From: Oegoconia quadripuncta
Taxonomy: Eukaryota > Arthropoda > Insecta > Lepidoptera > Autostichidae
Assembly (NCBI GenBank): GCA_949316235.1
Contig: OX438745.1
Location: 4,903,001 to 4,967,000, forward strand
Length of the DNA stretch: 64,000 bases
Direction: 5' to 3'
Of this stretch, positions 1 to 11,344 are shown piece after piece. The notes beneath the pieces are model-generated. The model saw nothing but the letters and a program-made list of their open reading frames with translations, made no database searches and was not told where the DNA came from. The translations under genes were made by a program, and so were the position numbers. The stretch's first letter is position 1; the number at the start of each line of letters is the position of its first letter.

Positions 1-105
1 TTCGGCATAGGGCTAAAGAAAAAAAAGTGATGTGGTTGAAGATGAAATACGCAAACTCACTAAATGCCTATTCACCCTGCTCATGAAGATCCCATGATTC
101 GGAAA
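1..105 (-). repeat. LINE-D 3' end fragment
   Basis: Read on the minus strand this matches the copies at 21285-21465, 22063-22243 and 53155-53450. Those encode the last residues of a non-LTR retrotransposon polyprotein followed by a segment containing CATCAGGTGAGATTGTGGTC. Only the last ~100 bp are in the window. The clade is not certain. Confidence 0.6.
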
Positions 106-727
106 AATCAGATGTATTGCAATTTACTTCCCTGGCAATGTAATTAAGATAATTTTTTCTTAAATAATAAAATATACTTCAAAATTTTCGTGCTAACTGT
201 ACAAAGTGACATGCGTTACTAAGACTGCTCTAAGAGCGATGACGCTACGGCGTTGTTATATACCGTTGCCGTTGCCTCGTGGAATGGTTTCACTAACGTT
301 AGCAGATGACTTTACGCGGCAATGAACTATGTATGTCAACAACGCATCGCATCGTGTGGATAGGCCCTAAAAGTGTAACATTATATAGATAAGTCGTAAC
401 GTCACGACATTTTACTGAGAAGATAAGAATTTTTGTTCCGTATTTTGTTCTGTGTATATTTTTAATACCGCAGAAAGCACGTTGTTATTAAAGCCTATGT
501 CTCTCTGTTGCTTTACAGAGCCGATTTAAGAGCAGTTTTTTTTTTTAATTTCGGAAGCAGATTTTTTCTGCACTCCGGGTTATCAGGATTAGGCCGAAGG
601 TGGAAGCGCGTTCATATGTATATTTGGGATATGGTTTTGACCATGTTTGATGGAAAAATTTTGCAATTAAAACAACAGTTGGTTTCCTCTCTGATATTTT
701 CGTTTCGATGCGCTTTCGGTGATATTA
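106..727. other. no recognisable gene
   Basis: AT-rich sequence with short CpG-containing patches near 230-350 and 390-410. I see no exon with paired splice sites and no repeat I can match elsewhere in the window, apart from a possible short SINE-C-like piece near 585-615. Confidence 0.4.
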
Positions 728-958
728 GACGAGCGATTGGTGTAGTGGATAGTGACCCTGTCAGCGAAACCAACGACTGCGGGTTTGAATCCCGCGACGG
801 GTAAATGTTTATGTGATGAATATGATTATTTATTTATTCCTGAGTCATGGATGTTTATATAAATATTTATGTATGTTTATCCATTATCTAGTATCCATAG
901 TACAAGCTTTGCTTAGTTTGGGACTAGATGATTGGTGTAAGTGTCCGAAATATTTATA
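728..958 (+). repeat. SINE-A, tRNA-derived, near full length
   Basis: The head has an A box (GGTGTAGTGGATAGTG) and a B box (GGGTTTGAATCCCGC), as in RNA polymerase III promoters of tRNA-derived SINEs. The body contains GAGTCATGGATGTTTATATA and a tail ending near AAATATTTATATT. Matching copies lie at 8408-8882, 16141-16372, 28505-28738 and 41028-41205. The CCA-arm geometry of a working tRNA is missing, so this is not a tRNA gene. Confidence 0.85.
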
Positions 959-2027
959 TTCTTTTTCATATGTTATTAATATGATTAAAATTTTATATAT
1001 TGACAAAATATGGTACATGGACATCATACGAATATGTTCAGTTTAAAAAAAGATTTCGAGGAATGTTGTGAATTTGAATTTATGCAAATCGGTAAATAAA
1101 AAAAAACGTACGCGACATGCATGCGTAGTTATTACAACATATCTTCCTCAAATGAATTCACAACGTAAACACGGCACGTATTCGAGATTTTCTCACGTAC
1201 ATCACGCGCGTGGTCATGGCGAGTTGCGTGCGAGTTCAAATGGTAAACAAATAGGCTATTTGCAATATCAAATCTAGTTTACCGACGACCGCTTCGTTAA
1301 GCATCTGGTGTTATTGCGCAAGTCCATTAGTGATCCAATTAAAGGTATTGCATTGGAACAATTTAACAAATTGTTATTGTAGTTCCGTTGAACAGGTGGA
1401 CGTGGAGTTTTGTTTCCAAAAGTTAAACTAATAAAATCAATATGGCGGCTGAAATTTCAATATTTGAATCCTCAGTAATTGGCAATACAACCGACTTAAC
1501 TGAGGTTCCGTTATCTATCTGCGGAGTGCATCGCCAAATCTTCATTAGATTAGATTAAAAAACCACGCTAGCGATTATACGCTTTCAAACAAAAGAAGAA
1601 TCATCAAAATCGGTTAACAATTAACGAAGATATCGGGTAGCAAATTAAAAAAAAAGCGGGCAATTGAATACCTTCTCCTTTTCTGTAGGCAGTTAAAAAG
1701 AGCGTGCCAGAAAAAATATACCAAAATAAATCTTATGGGGTATCAAAATATGATGTTACACATTCGTAACCAAAGGGAAATAAAGAATATACTGGAATAC
1801 TCATCTTCGAATACCGGACGTTATAAACCCTCTTAAGAACCCGATGTATTCAATCTCAGGATTGACAACGCATCGACAGAACCCATAGGTAGTATTGTAT
1901 GGGTATAAAATTAACTGCTAAGGCTATTTTAAAAAGGTTAAATAATTACTGACATACGAGAACTTATACCACTATTTTTCAGCAGAAGCAAGATTTTGCG
2001 GAATCTATAAATCACTTACGCACAGGT
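959..2027. other. no recognisable gene
   Basis: About 1 kb of AT-rich sequence. Short open frames occur (for example 1068-1277) but lack splice context or similarity to a known family. A short piece at 1821-1845 (AAACCCTCTTAAG) resembles the terminus of MITE-I copies at 23763-23997 and 37303-37640. Confidence 0.4.
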
Positions 2028-2245
2028 AGGCCATTTTAAATGTCCACCTGGCTAGTTACCACCATCTTATCTAAATCTGCCGCCATCAGCAATGTTAATA
2101 GCATTGTTGTGTGCCGGTTGTCAGAGATAAGATAGCCAGTGCCCCAATTATGTTTGGGGTTTCCGGGTCAGTATGCTTCCACCTTCGCCCTCATCTTTAC
2201 TTAACATCAGGTGAGATTGAGGTGAAGTGCTGACCGAAAAAGGTC
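2028..2245 (+). repeat. SINE-C, 5'-truncated
   Basis: Starts inside the body (GGCCATTTTAAATGTCCACC) and runs through the TGTCAGAGATAAGATAGCCAG segment to the CATCAGGTGAGATTGAGGTG end. It aligns to the full copy at 37659-37992, with the tRNA-like head missing. Confidence 0.75.
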
Positions 2246-2393
2246 CAAGAAACTATTGCTGTTGTAAAATGGATGTTTTGGATCGTATAGTTTTGAAGAT
2301 TATGTCTTTTTTAGGTTTTCCTTTTCCAGTTCTGTACGATTTACTGTTATAGTATGTTGATGCTGTTGACCGAGTGGAGACTAAAGAAATATA

Positions 2394-2652
2394 TTATATC
2401 TTTGCACATACACACAGCGCCGTCTAGTTCCACACTAAGCAACTAGGCTTGCATTATAGAGACCAGATGGTTGATAAACTATACGAATACATTTCTTTTT
2501 GTAACTAAATACATATATAAATGAAAAACATCCATAACTCGTGAACACATGTCTGTATTCATCATACAAACATATGCCCCTAGCGGGATTCGAACCCGCG
2601 ACCTTTTGGTATAGCAGCAGAGTTTCTAACCACTACACTAAACAGGTCGTCT
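2394..2652 (-). repeat. SINE-B, tRNA-derived, full length
   Basis: On the minus strand the head has A box GTGTAGTGGTTAGAAAC and B box GCGGGTTCGAATCCCGC. The body includes GAGTTATGGATGTTTTTC, and the tail contains TGGAACTAGACGGCGCTG. It is one of about ten copies in the window. Confidence 0.85.
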
Positions 2653-2854
2653 GACTGATGGTTAATTATGGTCTAATTGATGCAATGTTGTGAACTGTAT
2701 AGTAAACAGAGCGACACCTCAGTAATATTATTCAACAACGCATAAGAGACTAAAAATAACATACCCAAAAACCGTAGCGGTCCGTTAAAAGTTATACTAG
2801 AATACCGAGAGCACCTCCGTCCGCGTAAAAAATACTTAACTGTATGAGTTCTTT

Positions 2855-3425
2855 ACCCTTTGTCTGTCCAAAAGATAAACTTCACAGATTATTTGGCGGG
2901 AACTCAGAGAGTGATGTTGTATTCTTTTTGTTATCTCTTGAAATTTGTGCATTGGTTGAAGGCAACAGCAGAATATTGTACAACAAAGTCAGTAATAATG
3001 TACAAGTGAAGGGAATTGTAAATTAAAGTGCGTAAAGAAGCTGTCGGGATACAAGGAGCCGCTAAAGTTTTCCGTAAGGCATTCTGCCGCTCTACTGACG
3101 AATGACTTGACCGTGACTATACTAAATGATTTGCTTTAACTGAAAATAACTTGACTAAACTGACGAAATAAGAGCAATAATATAGGACTGTGTGGGCTTA
3201 GTTCCCTTTGCCTTATCCGAGAAGAATGAATTCAACCACAAAAACATTCGACGGGAACTCAGCGAGTCATGTTGCATTTTACTTTTTATTTATTAAGTTT
3301 AAAAATGACATAATATTATGAAGCAAAAATCACACCATCACTGATTCCCATCACAAGTGAAGGGAAGTGTAAATTAAAGTGCGTAACGAAGCTTTCGGGT
3401 TCCCACAGGAAGCCGCCAAAATCAA
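2855..3425 (+). repeat. Family H: two diverged tandem units
   Basis: Two units about 357 bp apart share CGGGAACTCAG.GAGT.ATGTTG (2895 and 3253) and AGTGAAGGGAA.TGTAAATTAAAGTGCGTAA (about 3005 and 3357). A third partial copy is at 42250-42420. I see no terminal inverted repeats or reverse-transcriptase signature. A 60-codon frame in unit 1 (2844-3026) is not conserved in unit 2, so it is probably not coding. The family is unclassified. Confidence 0.6.
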
Positions 3426-3536
3426 AACCTGCAAACTACACAACGATAATGCATGGCCACATTCACATAGATTCTCACATACCACCCACGGAAACATTAA
3501 AACAACCTTTGAAGTCGAATATTGTAAGTTTTATTA

Positions 3537-3625
3537 GGTGCTTCAAAATGTCCGATACCACAATGAGAGAGTAATTTCTCGACGTTTCGGCGAACAAAGC
3601 TCAATGGGTTTTTCAGGTCAGGTAA
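3537..3625 (+). repeat. short dispersed repeat
   Basis: The phrase ATTTCTCGACGTTTCGGCGA is matched by ATTTCTCGATGTTTTGGCGA at about 6891-6910. Too short to classify. Confidence 0.35.
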
Positions 3626-3775
3626 GTAGTGGGTGGTCTTTGTTACTAGCTTGAAATTTTTGATAGGAACTAAAATCCCATCCTGGATTTTATAGCGACC
3701 ATTTTAAAAATTCAAAATCAAAAATCAAACCATCATCTACCCACGGGCCGGTAAGGCTTTATTCGAAGATGGTTT

Positions 3776-3870
3776 TGAAAAAAAAAAATAACCTACCTAT
3801 GCCAATACCTTCTATTTCACTTGCCTAATATGCCCCATTTTTTTTCTTACGGTAAAAAAACTCACCGGTA
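3776..3870 (-). repeat. Family E repeat fragment
   Basis: The reverse complement of CTATGCCAATACCTTCTATT and TAATATGCCCCATTTTTTTT matches 12750-12985 on the plus strand. Related pieces are at 25850-25880, 26105-26270, 27425-27475 and 36835-36925. No coding potential; boundaries are uncertain. Confidence 0.55.
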
Positions 3871-4575
3871 ATTTATCAAAATTTATTTTGGAATAAAAGT
3901 CATGACGTTATGTTTTAATTGAGTACATCTCATTAAACCCAGAAATGATCTGCTCCGCAAGTTTTTTTTATGCAAAAAATACTTTATTTTTAGCGATAGG
4001 TCGAATTGCGTCGCGCGTTTTACTGAATTTTGGCGGCTTGAAACGGAATTTGCCATTCGGCTGACTTGTGATTCAGATGCCGAATATTCTGTACAAGAAA
4101 ATTTTCGGTTATGCTTCGGTTATACATGCATACATAACGTCACGCCTGTTTCACCCTAACATGTTTGGTCAAAGCCGATTTTTTACTTTGCACTTTGTTT
4201 AATAATCTTTTTTAGTACTTTACAATTTCTGTGTTATATGAGTGTACTAGACGTGATTTAAGATTTACATTTTCAATTTTATATTATTGGTGTACCTATA
4301 TGTAAGTAACGAGTAATGTCTAATTATTTTGATACAAACTCAAGCACATAACTCGAATTCACTTTTAAAATCAATCATCGTAGGCAACTTACGTAATGTT
4401 CCCAAAAACAGAACCACTTATGGCTTACATTAACTATAGAACACATTGACCACAGCAAGAGTAACGAAGCCTCCACTTACCGCAGACGGAGCATCGCATT
4501 GTATTTCATTATATAACTTTTACACCTTTGAGTACACTACACAGAATTTAAGTATTGATCATGGTCATCATTTAC
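3871..4575. other. no recognisable gene
   Basis: AT-rich stretch with a small CpG patch near 3995-4090 (GTCGCGCG, GGCGGC). No exon or repeat that I can place. Confidence 0.4.
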
Positions 4576-4670
4576 AAAAGTTTTACCGTTTGAAAGAACG
4601 TTTTTGATTTTGGTTTAGCTGATATAAATGGTATCGCGCTATTTTTTCTTCACGCCGCCAAAGTAAAAAA
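4576..4670 (-). repeat. Family J repeat fragment
   Basis: Contains TATCGCGCTATTTTTT and the complement of CAGCTAAACCAAA. The plus-strand counterparts are 7690-7870 and 21915-21995, which share AATAGCGCGAT and ACGTTC.GTTCGA.CGGTAA. Probably a small DNA-element remnant. Confidence 0.5.
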
Positions 4671-4715
4671 CCAAACGCAAAACGTTTATAGAGCTTACCA
4701 CGTGTATTAAAAAAT

Positions 4716-4876
4716 ACTTAAGCCCTTATTACAGAATGTTACTCAAGCACAGATCTCCGGTTGAGGACAGTTAAAAAAGGAGAGCTTTATGAAACTTGTA
4801 TAGCGGCATCTCTTTCTAACTATGCTCAAGTGCAGATCTACGCTTGAGCAAAATTCTGAAACACGGGCCTAAGCTA
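4716..4876. mobile_element. MITE-K, small TIR element
   Basis: About 160 bp with imperfect terminal inverted repeats. The left end GCCCTTATTACAGAATGTTA pairs with the complement of the right end, GGCCCGTGTTTCAGAATTTT. Inside, a second inverted pair (CTCAAGCACAGATCT and its partner) continues the stem. It has no coding capacity and would fold into one long hairpin. Confidence 0.6.
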
Positions 4877-5637
4877 ATTTAAATTCATATTATTAGCGCC
4901 ATACAGAACATTCCTAACGTAACGTTTTTGGTTATATGGAATAATTTTGGTATTTATTTATTTAGCATTTACAATTATTTTATTACAATTATTTTTTATG
5001 GCACAAGAACAAACACAAATAGTTCGTGATCACCGTCAGATGATCGGCAGACAGGTCAACATGGAGTTCTTTCGTAAAATTATTAATTATATCAATAGTA
5101 TATCGTTCAAAAGCGTGATTGGCTCCCTGCACATAGAAATATGAGAACTGTCACTTCACTTTCAAATACACTATTAACAAACCGTTACAATTCGGACGAA
5201 TAGACGACAGGATCCTAATACGCCTTAACCGAAATACATTGGAAATAATCCTGCCACCAATATGCAATTAGATGACCACCCACCCCCGGTGTATTTCATA
5301 ATAGTCTCTTGAAAATTACGACGCATTACGAAAATTTTTGCTGGTCAATGTCAATATTAGCAAGTATTAATTCAAATTGTGATTCAACGGATAATATTCT
5401 AAAAAGTTATAAATTAGTAATCATTCTTGAAACTCGTACGGTAGAGACAAAATTTTATAATACATTTATTGAGAAACTTTTGTATAAGAGTGAGTTATAC
5501 AATATCAGTGAAAAACATATTTACAACTAAAAAAATTGTCCCAGATTTTGCTGGATCGGACCTAAGAGGCTAAGTGCGTTTTATGTCATCCGGCGGGCCT
5601 TCACATCTGCTAGTGCCCCGGCCATTTTGAACTAAAT
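4877..5637. other. no recognisable gene
   Basis: AT-rich sequence with a few short open frames (4947-5144, 5309-5530). They have AT-driven amino-acid composition and no domain, splice pairing or family I recognise. Confidence 0.4.
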
Positions 5638-5830
5638 CTAACAAATCGGTAGCTTGCTTTAGATATAATACAGATATTTAGTAATAAAACACAGACTATT
5701 AATAGTAATATAAATTACCACTATTAATTTCATTGCGTCGGAGAATATACTTAGCACCGTTATCACTATTTAAAAAAAAATTGTTTAATAACTTCTTTAC
5801 ATTCACGAAAAATTCCTTTTATTTCTAAAT
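5638..5830 (+). mobile_element. MITE-F, truncated copy
   Basis: The left terminus AACAAATCGGTAGCTTGCTT and the internal segment TTTCATTGCGTCGGAGAATA match the fuller copies at 43462-43855 and, inverted, 55083-55842. The right half is missing. Confidence 0.65.
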
Positions 5831-5845
5831 ATCGAATGTCTATCC

Positions 5846-6690
5846 AATGTATGTAAGTTTGTATGTTTGTTTGTTGCTCAAAAACGGCGAAACGAGCGAT
5901 AGTGATGGGCCCAGGACTGGCATAGGGGACACCGTGATCAATGAAAACGTGTCTCCCTCAATCTGCTTATAGGATTTGCATGTTTATCTCAACTTGGCAA
6001 CTTAATATGTCATTTTAGGTTAAGGTCGCGTACGCGTCGCGTAAGGTACCAATGAAGGCATAATATTAGTCTATTTAAAAAAAGAAGTCAAATGCATGTC
6101 GTTAGCAATCAGTGGGTTCCGTTGAAGCGCACTTATAGTATGTTTTATGTTGTATGTTAAATTACAGAGATAATTAAACATTGTACAATCAAAAAAAAAA
6201 TTAAAGTACCTGTATACATAATTTACAAAAGGTAATTAAGTATACGTAATTACCTAATTCTTTCTCTCATCTTCCTCATAATAATGAATTATTTGCAAAA
6301 TTATAGGAATTTGTTGTCTTTTGTTGTATCATTAGTGAGCAACAAAGTAATGTTTGTGACACGTGTAATTCTTTAGTTGGCCACATCTAATATTTTCTTT
6401 ACCATGCTTGACAAAAGAATTATTACGATTTAGGTGTTCTAGTAGATAAATGTCAAAACATCTGTGGTAGATGCCGTATCTATATTAAAGTTAGGTACTT
6501 AGAATAAATATCAGTATTTTAATTTAAATAAATTAAAGATTTTGAATAAGAATTATAGGTAATGTTAAATTTGTTTAAGGAAGCGGGGTGTGTCTGCTAG
6601 TCCTACGATAATGTGTGTAATGTTTGGTGAACGATGAATTGAAAAACATTGTTAATAGTTTTTTTAACTAATCTGTTACAGATTTTAAAA
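5846..6690. other. no gene; possible Helitron-like scrap at 5846-5900
   Basis: GTTTGTTTGTTGCTCAAAAACGGCGAAACGAGCG resembles the 5' part of the Helitron-like element at 36264-36491. Beyond that the sequence is unassigned and AT-rich. Confidence 0.35.
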
Positions 6691-6775
6691 ATATATATAC
6701 CAAAAAATATAAAATTGACTATCTTAAATGTACCCTGTGTACATACAAAATAAGGCATTTTTTACTTTGACTAAA
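6691..6775 (+). repeat. LINE-tail fragment related to 18655-18722
   Basis: AAAATTGACTATCTTAAATG and GGCATTTTTTACTTTGAC match 18663-18722, which follows a LINE-Y-like segment there. It is probably a 3' end of a LINE-Y subfamily. Confidence 0.5.
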
Positions 6776-7179
6776 ACGTCAGAAAACAATAATTATTTGT
6801 CGTTCAGAAAATCTTACACTGAAAGTGTAAACGTTACTGTCCTATACCACCCATTTATAGGTCATTAAAACGCGTAAATTAAAAAGAGCAATTTCTCGAT
6901 GTTTTGGCGAACAACGCGGTGCTTTTTTGTTTTCAAGTTCAAGAGTCCGTCCGAAGAACATCCGTTTTGAAAGGAACCCTAACACCTAACATTCAAAGTC
7001 CATGTTTCCTCAAATAGAATAATTGCATGCTCAACATTAGTCGTTATTGCGAAGGTGGATGGTTCTGCCTCACAAAGGTTAATTGCATTGTGATTGTTTA
7101 ATGACAGCTAAGAAATGGCATTCCATGATCTTTCAGTTATTAAAATTGAAATGTTAACTTCCTTATTTGTAATTCTATA
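6776..7179. other. no recognisable gene
   Basis: Unassigned AT-rich sequence. It includes the short repeat at about 6891-6910 shared with 3570-3590. Confidence 0.4.
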
Positions 7180-7430
7180 CAGGGTGAATTTGAATTCGTG
7201 TAATCCCTATTAGTTAATAGGTGTCACCAGATAGTGACGTCACTCTTGATTATGAACAACTTTCCCTAAGGAACCATAGTCAAAAAATCTTGGATTACCT
7301 ATACAAAGTAAACCATTCTGAAACCACTTTTAGTATGGAAGTGCAACAATTTTCGGCTGACAGTTCATACTGGTCACTATCGTTTATCCTTTGGCTTATT
7401 CTTTTAAAGGCAAATATCAACTGTTGAGCA
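7180..7430 (+). mobile_element. MITE-G, half copy
   Basis: The end GGTGAATTTGAATTCGTGTA and the internal blocks AAACCATTCTGAAACCAC and AATTTTCGGCTG match 51395-51600. The mirrored second half present at 51600-51830 is missing. A 68-codon frame here is a by-product of the repeat. Confidence 0.65.
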
Positions 7431-7439
7431 TCCTGGGGG

Positions 7440-7612
7440 CCGATTTTTGAACGATAATACCAAAGCTAGACCATCCCTTCGATTATGTAACTTGATCGTT
7501 ACCGTCATCGCTTACGTTGGCCAATGAATGCCGAGTGAGCGACGAGCCAACCAATCACATGTCAGAACGTAAACGATGACGATAACGATGAAATTATGTA
7601 ATGTATATAACC
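7440..7612. mobile_element. MITE-L, inverted-repeat element
   Basis: ATCGTTACCGTCATCGCTTA near 7488 pairs with the complement of the segment ending near 7588 (AACGTAAACGATGACGATAA). The stem is interrupted by about 60 bp. The flanks (GGGGGCCGATTTTTGAAC and CATAATTTCATC) are consistent with a MITE. No coding capacity. Confidence 0.5.
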
Positions 7613-7689
7613 CCATAACCAAAAACGTTACGCTAAACACATTTCGGATCTCGTTAATCATTTGAACGGAAATTAACCTTTTTTTTTAT

Positions 7690-7870
7690 AATACCCGTGG
7701 TTGGCTATAAACATTTTGGGTTTGGTTTTAAATTGGTAGCGTCAACGATATAATGTTTCCCAAAAAATAGCGCGATACTATATTTTACATCAGCTAAACT
7801 AAAGCTAAAGCAAAATCAAAAACGTTCCGTTCGAACGGTAAAAACCGTTGTATAATAGCGCGATTGGTTA
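7690..7870 (+). repeat. Family J repeat, longest copy
   Basis: Contains two AATAGCGCGAT motifs about 90 bp apart around CATCAGCTAAACTAAAGC and ACGTTCCGTTCGAACGGTAA. Related copies are at 4576-4670 (inverted) and 21915-21995. Confidence 0.5.
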
Positions 7871-8093
7871 TGTTGTGGAATATTGGTATAAATAATAAAT
7901 CATTTATTTTCCAGACAATAAGGTCCATCTTTGTTAGTACAGTCACCTATAACTATGTTAGTAAACAGTGGTAGACATTGAAAATTTTCAATAACAATTA
8001 TAAATTCAAATGTCAATAGAAACTTTTAAACATAAAAAAATCTATGTTGAAAAATTGAAAGTAAATTATATTAATTTGAATTAAATATATAAA

Positions 8094-8365
8094 TATATTT
8101 GCACATACACGCAGCGCCATCTAGTTCCACACTAAGCAACTAGGCTTGTATTATGTATCCATAATATCTGGTATCCCAGATGGTTGATAAACTATACAAA
8201 TACATTTTTTTTGTAAATAAATACATAAATAAATGACAAACATCCATAACTCGGGTACACATGTCCGTATTCATCATACAAACATATGCTCCGAGCGGGA
8301 TTCGAACCCGCGACCTTTTGGTATAGCAGCAGAGTTTCTAACCACTACACCAAATAGGTCGTCGA
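8094..8365 (-). repeat. SINE-B, full length
   Basis: Same organisation as 2394-2652. The tail GCACATACACGCAGCGCCAT is at the left, and the B box (reading CGGGATTCGAACCCGCGACC on the plus strand) and A box are at the right. Slightly diverged. Confidence 0.85.
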
Positions 8366-8407
8366 ATGAATTTATTATTTACTCAATTTGCTCGCAATGC
8401 ATTTTTT

Positions 8408-8882
8408 TACATATATACTTGTTACCCGTACCCCAATCTTCTAGTACTATGGATACTAGAACGGATAAACATACATAAATATTTATATAAAAATAAAATA
8501 AAAATATTTTAATTGACACATAAGCATATAACATATATCTCCTCCTACTCCTAAACTAGGACAACCTGTATTTCAGGAGTCAGTACCTTACGATATAGTG
8601 TCAGTATAGGGTATACAAAAAAAAGATACAAAAATCGAGTAGACATAATAATGATGTGCTTGAGAGTGTAGGTATCTCTCATATTAAAAAAAAATGTGCA
8701 CGTATGAGTGAGCGTGTGTAGGTGAGTGAGTGCGTGTAAAGTGTGTGTGTATTTGTGTATGTATGTGTGGTGTGAGTATGTTTGTATAAACATCAATGAC
8801 TCGGAAATAAATATTCGTAACCATCACACAAGCATTTACCCCTCGCGGGATTCGAACCCGCAACCGTTCGTTTCGCTGACTA
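8408..8882 (-). repeat. SINE-A split by a LINE insertion
   Basis: The 3' part (8408-8490) and the 5' head (8784-8882, with the B box reading GGGATTCGAACCCGCAACCG on the plus strand) are colinear with SINE-A but separated by about 290 bp of unrelated sequence. The split dates the insert as younger than the SINE. Confidence 0.75.
8492..8783 (-). mobile_element. LINE-X 3' UTR inserted in SINE-A
   Basis: On the minus strand it runs from a CA/TG-rich microsatellite stretch (8697-8783) through CTGAAATACAGG and CTAGTTTAGGAG to an A-rich end near 8492. The same order (CA repeat, then CTGAAAAACAGG and CTAGTTCAG) is seen in the plus-strand LINE-X at 32022-32960. Coding sequence is not included. Confidence 0.5.
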
Positions 8883-9227
8883 TCGGTGGAACACTTTATG
8901 AATTAATAACACTGCTGCTGAATGTAGATACTGCAGTGGGAAGCGAAGGAGTTATTCCAAACAGGCTGTCTTTTATTTATTTTTAAATACAAGGTCTCTG
9001 TATACCGGTTATGGAAGTCAGTAACACCACACGCTATTTTGTAGGTTTGCGTAAATGTCGTCTTCAAGCCCTTTACTTGGAGATAATAACAATATGAATA
9101 TTTACCAATTACATATAGAAATGAACCTGAAAATATTGCTATTACTTCAATATCCTCTAAATATCCAAATTCAAATTCAATATATTATTATTACTTTATA
9201 TATCAATAAATATTTATTTAGTACACC
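8883..9227. other. no recognisable gene
   Basis: AT-rich. Nothing recognised. Confidence 0.4.
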
Positions 9228-9515
9228 TATATATTTACGTTTGTATTTTGTTGATATTTTATAAATGTTATGTTTAAGTAGGTATATTTGTCTATTGATG
9301 TATGTAAATATATGAAATTTATTCACGTAGTTTGTATCTGCATCCCTATTTAATACCGCACAACCTACCTATTTCAAATGTACTGTCCTTATACCCAAAG
9401 TTGCCTGGAAGAGATCGCTTTTAGTGATAAGGTCGCCAAAGAGTACATTCTATTCTTACCACTTTTATGAAACTGTATTTTCTATTCTGTTGTGGAATAA
9501 AGTGTATTTGTAATA
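9228..9515 (+). mobile_element. LINE-Z1 3' UTR
   Basis: Almost identical over about 290 bp to 35008-35318. Ends with the conserved GGAAGAGATCGCTTTTAGTG, a GATAAGGTCGCC segment and an AATAAAGTGTATTTGTA-type end. These features mark 3' UTRs of a common insect non-LTR retrotransposon group whose copies end in short repeats rather than plain poly(A). No coding part here. Confidence 0.7.
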
Positions 9516-10422
9516 TCCGTCAAGACTTTCGCTTGATAATATTTGGAAACGGACGCCATTTTGTATTTAGGAGTTTTATTATGAATTGTATTCGTTTGTT
9601 TTATCATTAGCTTTTTCGTGTTGCTTTTTATTTACGGACATTAACCAAGTATTAATTTGTCCATTTTCATCAATTTTATTTATTATTTTTATGTTAATAT
9701 TCTTTCTTTTCTCCTCTTTTACCTTATTTATCATGCGGGCCGTAGCCAAGCATGTCAAGAGGTGACTGAGCTTATGGTATGTGATTGTCAGATATGGTCG
9801 CAGATGTTAAAAATTTCCTTGTAATACGGCGTGTATTTAGAATTGTAGCTGTTTTGGATTGTGTCTATTGTATGAGTTGGGGTATATTGAGTATTCAGAC
9901 TGTTGTTACGGTGTTAGGAATTATACCGGTCGTGGATATTACAATGGGAACTATATGGACTGCGTGTGCGTGCCATTGTTTATTATTGTCATTATTATTC
10001 TTGTAATTGTATTCTATTATAATTTTATATTTATGTTATTTTATTACTCCTGCAGCTGACTGTACAACAGCCCTGTACGAATAACTATGACGCCGACTAT
10101 ACATTAAACCTTGTATTCTCTTTGTTTCATACTTTGATTTTGCCCTTCATTTTGCATACTTCAAGACACGTACTTGGGGAAGACCAGTGACGTAACGTCC
10201 GTAGACACGACCTCGACTAAGCCTCGTGTCCATTCTGACGAACAATATTTCCACTTTGCGGTTTTTTAATAAATGCAAAGTTGAAAGTAGATTGCATTTA
10301 CACTATAAGGTAGCCATGAATCGATGTGCGTCACACGTTTCAAGGGTAGGATGTTTTTAATGTGGTTCTGTTGACCCTCCTACCTGTTTTTGTCAAATTA
10401 AATGTACGTTATATATATTTTA
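9516..10422. other. no supported gene; one hydrophobic frame
   Basis: Mostly unassigned. A frame from an ATG at 9794 to 10008 would give about 70 residues rich in Val, Ile, Leu and Cys, like a membrane segment. It has no family signature and sits in T-rich sequence where such frames arise by chance. Confidence 0.35.
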
Positions 10423-10695
10423 GGATTCCGTAGTCAACAAGGAACCCTTATAGTTTCGTCATGTCCGTCTGTCTGTCTCTTTGTACTAGAACGCTTTAGT
10501 ATGGCTAATCTCCCCTACATGTACGGATGATTTTTTATCGTTGGATATTAGAGGTTATCTCGAAAATTTGTGAAATACTAGGCTTTGAAAATTATTTATC
10601 AAACTACAAAAAGCCCCTTATATTGTGACGCTCAAAAACGGAACCCTACATTGCTCGTGGCCCGACACTTGACCTTTTTTATTTTAGGGTACGTC
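10423..10695 (+). repeat. dispersed repeat with GGATTCCGTAGT start
   Basis: Starts AGGATTCCGTAGTCAACAAG with GTCATGTCCGTCTGTCTGTC and ends with CGGAACCCTA near 10650. A second, shorter copy is at 50675-50870. Unclassified; probably non-autonomous. Confidence 0.55.
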
Positions 10696-10825
10696 AAAGC
10701 AACAATACCAAACTTACCTATACTTAAGTAATTATAAGTTTACGGTGTATGAGAAAAATATTAAATTTCTACGTTACAACGAAGTTTTAATTGGAGCTTC
10801 CGACCATTTTTACATATTTATATCA

Positions 10826-10850
10826 CACTAGCTTTCCGCCCGCGACTTCT
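10826..10850 (-). repeat. Helitron-like 3' terminus scrap
   Basis: ACTAGCTTTCCGCCCGCGAC is the complement of the GCGGGCGGAAAGCTAGT end of the element at 36264-36491. Only the last ~20 bp remain, abutting the mariner-type MITE that follows. Confidence 0.55.
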
Positions 10851-11222
10851 AATCCAAATTTAGCTAAACTTTGTGTGTATTATGGGATAACATTAAGTTA
10901 AGTATAGGCAGCGTTAATTTTTAAAAGTAACCGCTTTATAAAAGTTTTAGCGAATCTAAGAAATGATTATGGGAAGCACATGAAAAGAGCTCTGTTAAAA
11001 TTTCTTTTATCAATCAATCAATCAATCAATTTATTGCTTTCACATGGGTTTATTATTTGATTTAGCCCAGAAATTAGAAAATTTTCATGTGAAACCTTGA
11101 AATAATATTCCATTTTCCAAATAAAAAACAAATTTGGATATAGCTTTGAAAATCGCAGGAATTGGTACATATGATTAACGAAGAAAAAAAACTCCAATTT
11201 CATAAGGAAAGACCCAATATTT
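10851..11222 (+). mobile_element. mariner-type MITE, copy 1 (left end lost)
   Basis: Matches 31104-31522 from AATCCAAATTTAGCTAAACT to the right terminus (AAAGACCCAATA). An extra (ATCA)n tract at about 11008-11032 interrupts it. Contains no transposase frame. Confidence 0.75.
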
Positions 11223-11344
11223 TGCGTGTACGTTACGCCACTTTGTGAATAAATTATTATCGTCATGACCAAGCGCCCGCAATACGCCTGCCATGATAAC
11301 TAAACTAAAAGAAAATATAGTTAGGCCTCTCCGTAATGGATTCG

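Noticed and set aside
9794..10008. about 70-residue hydrophobic frame starting with ATG
   Set aside because: T-rich sequence on the plus strand readily gives Val/Ile/Leu-rich frames. No splice or promoter context and no family signature.
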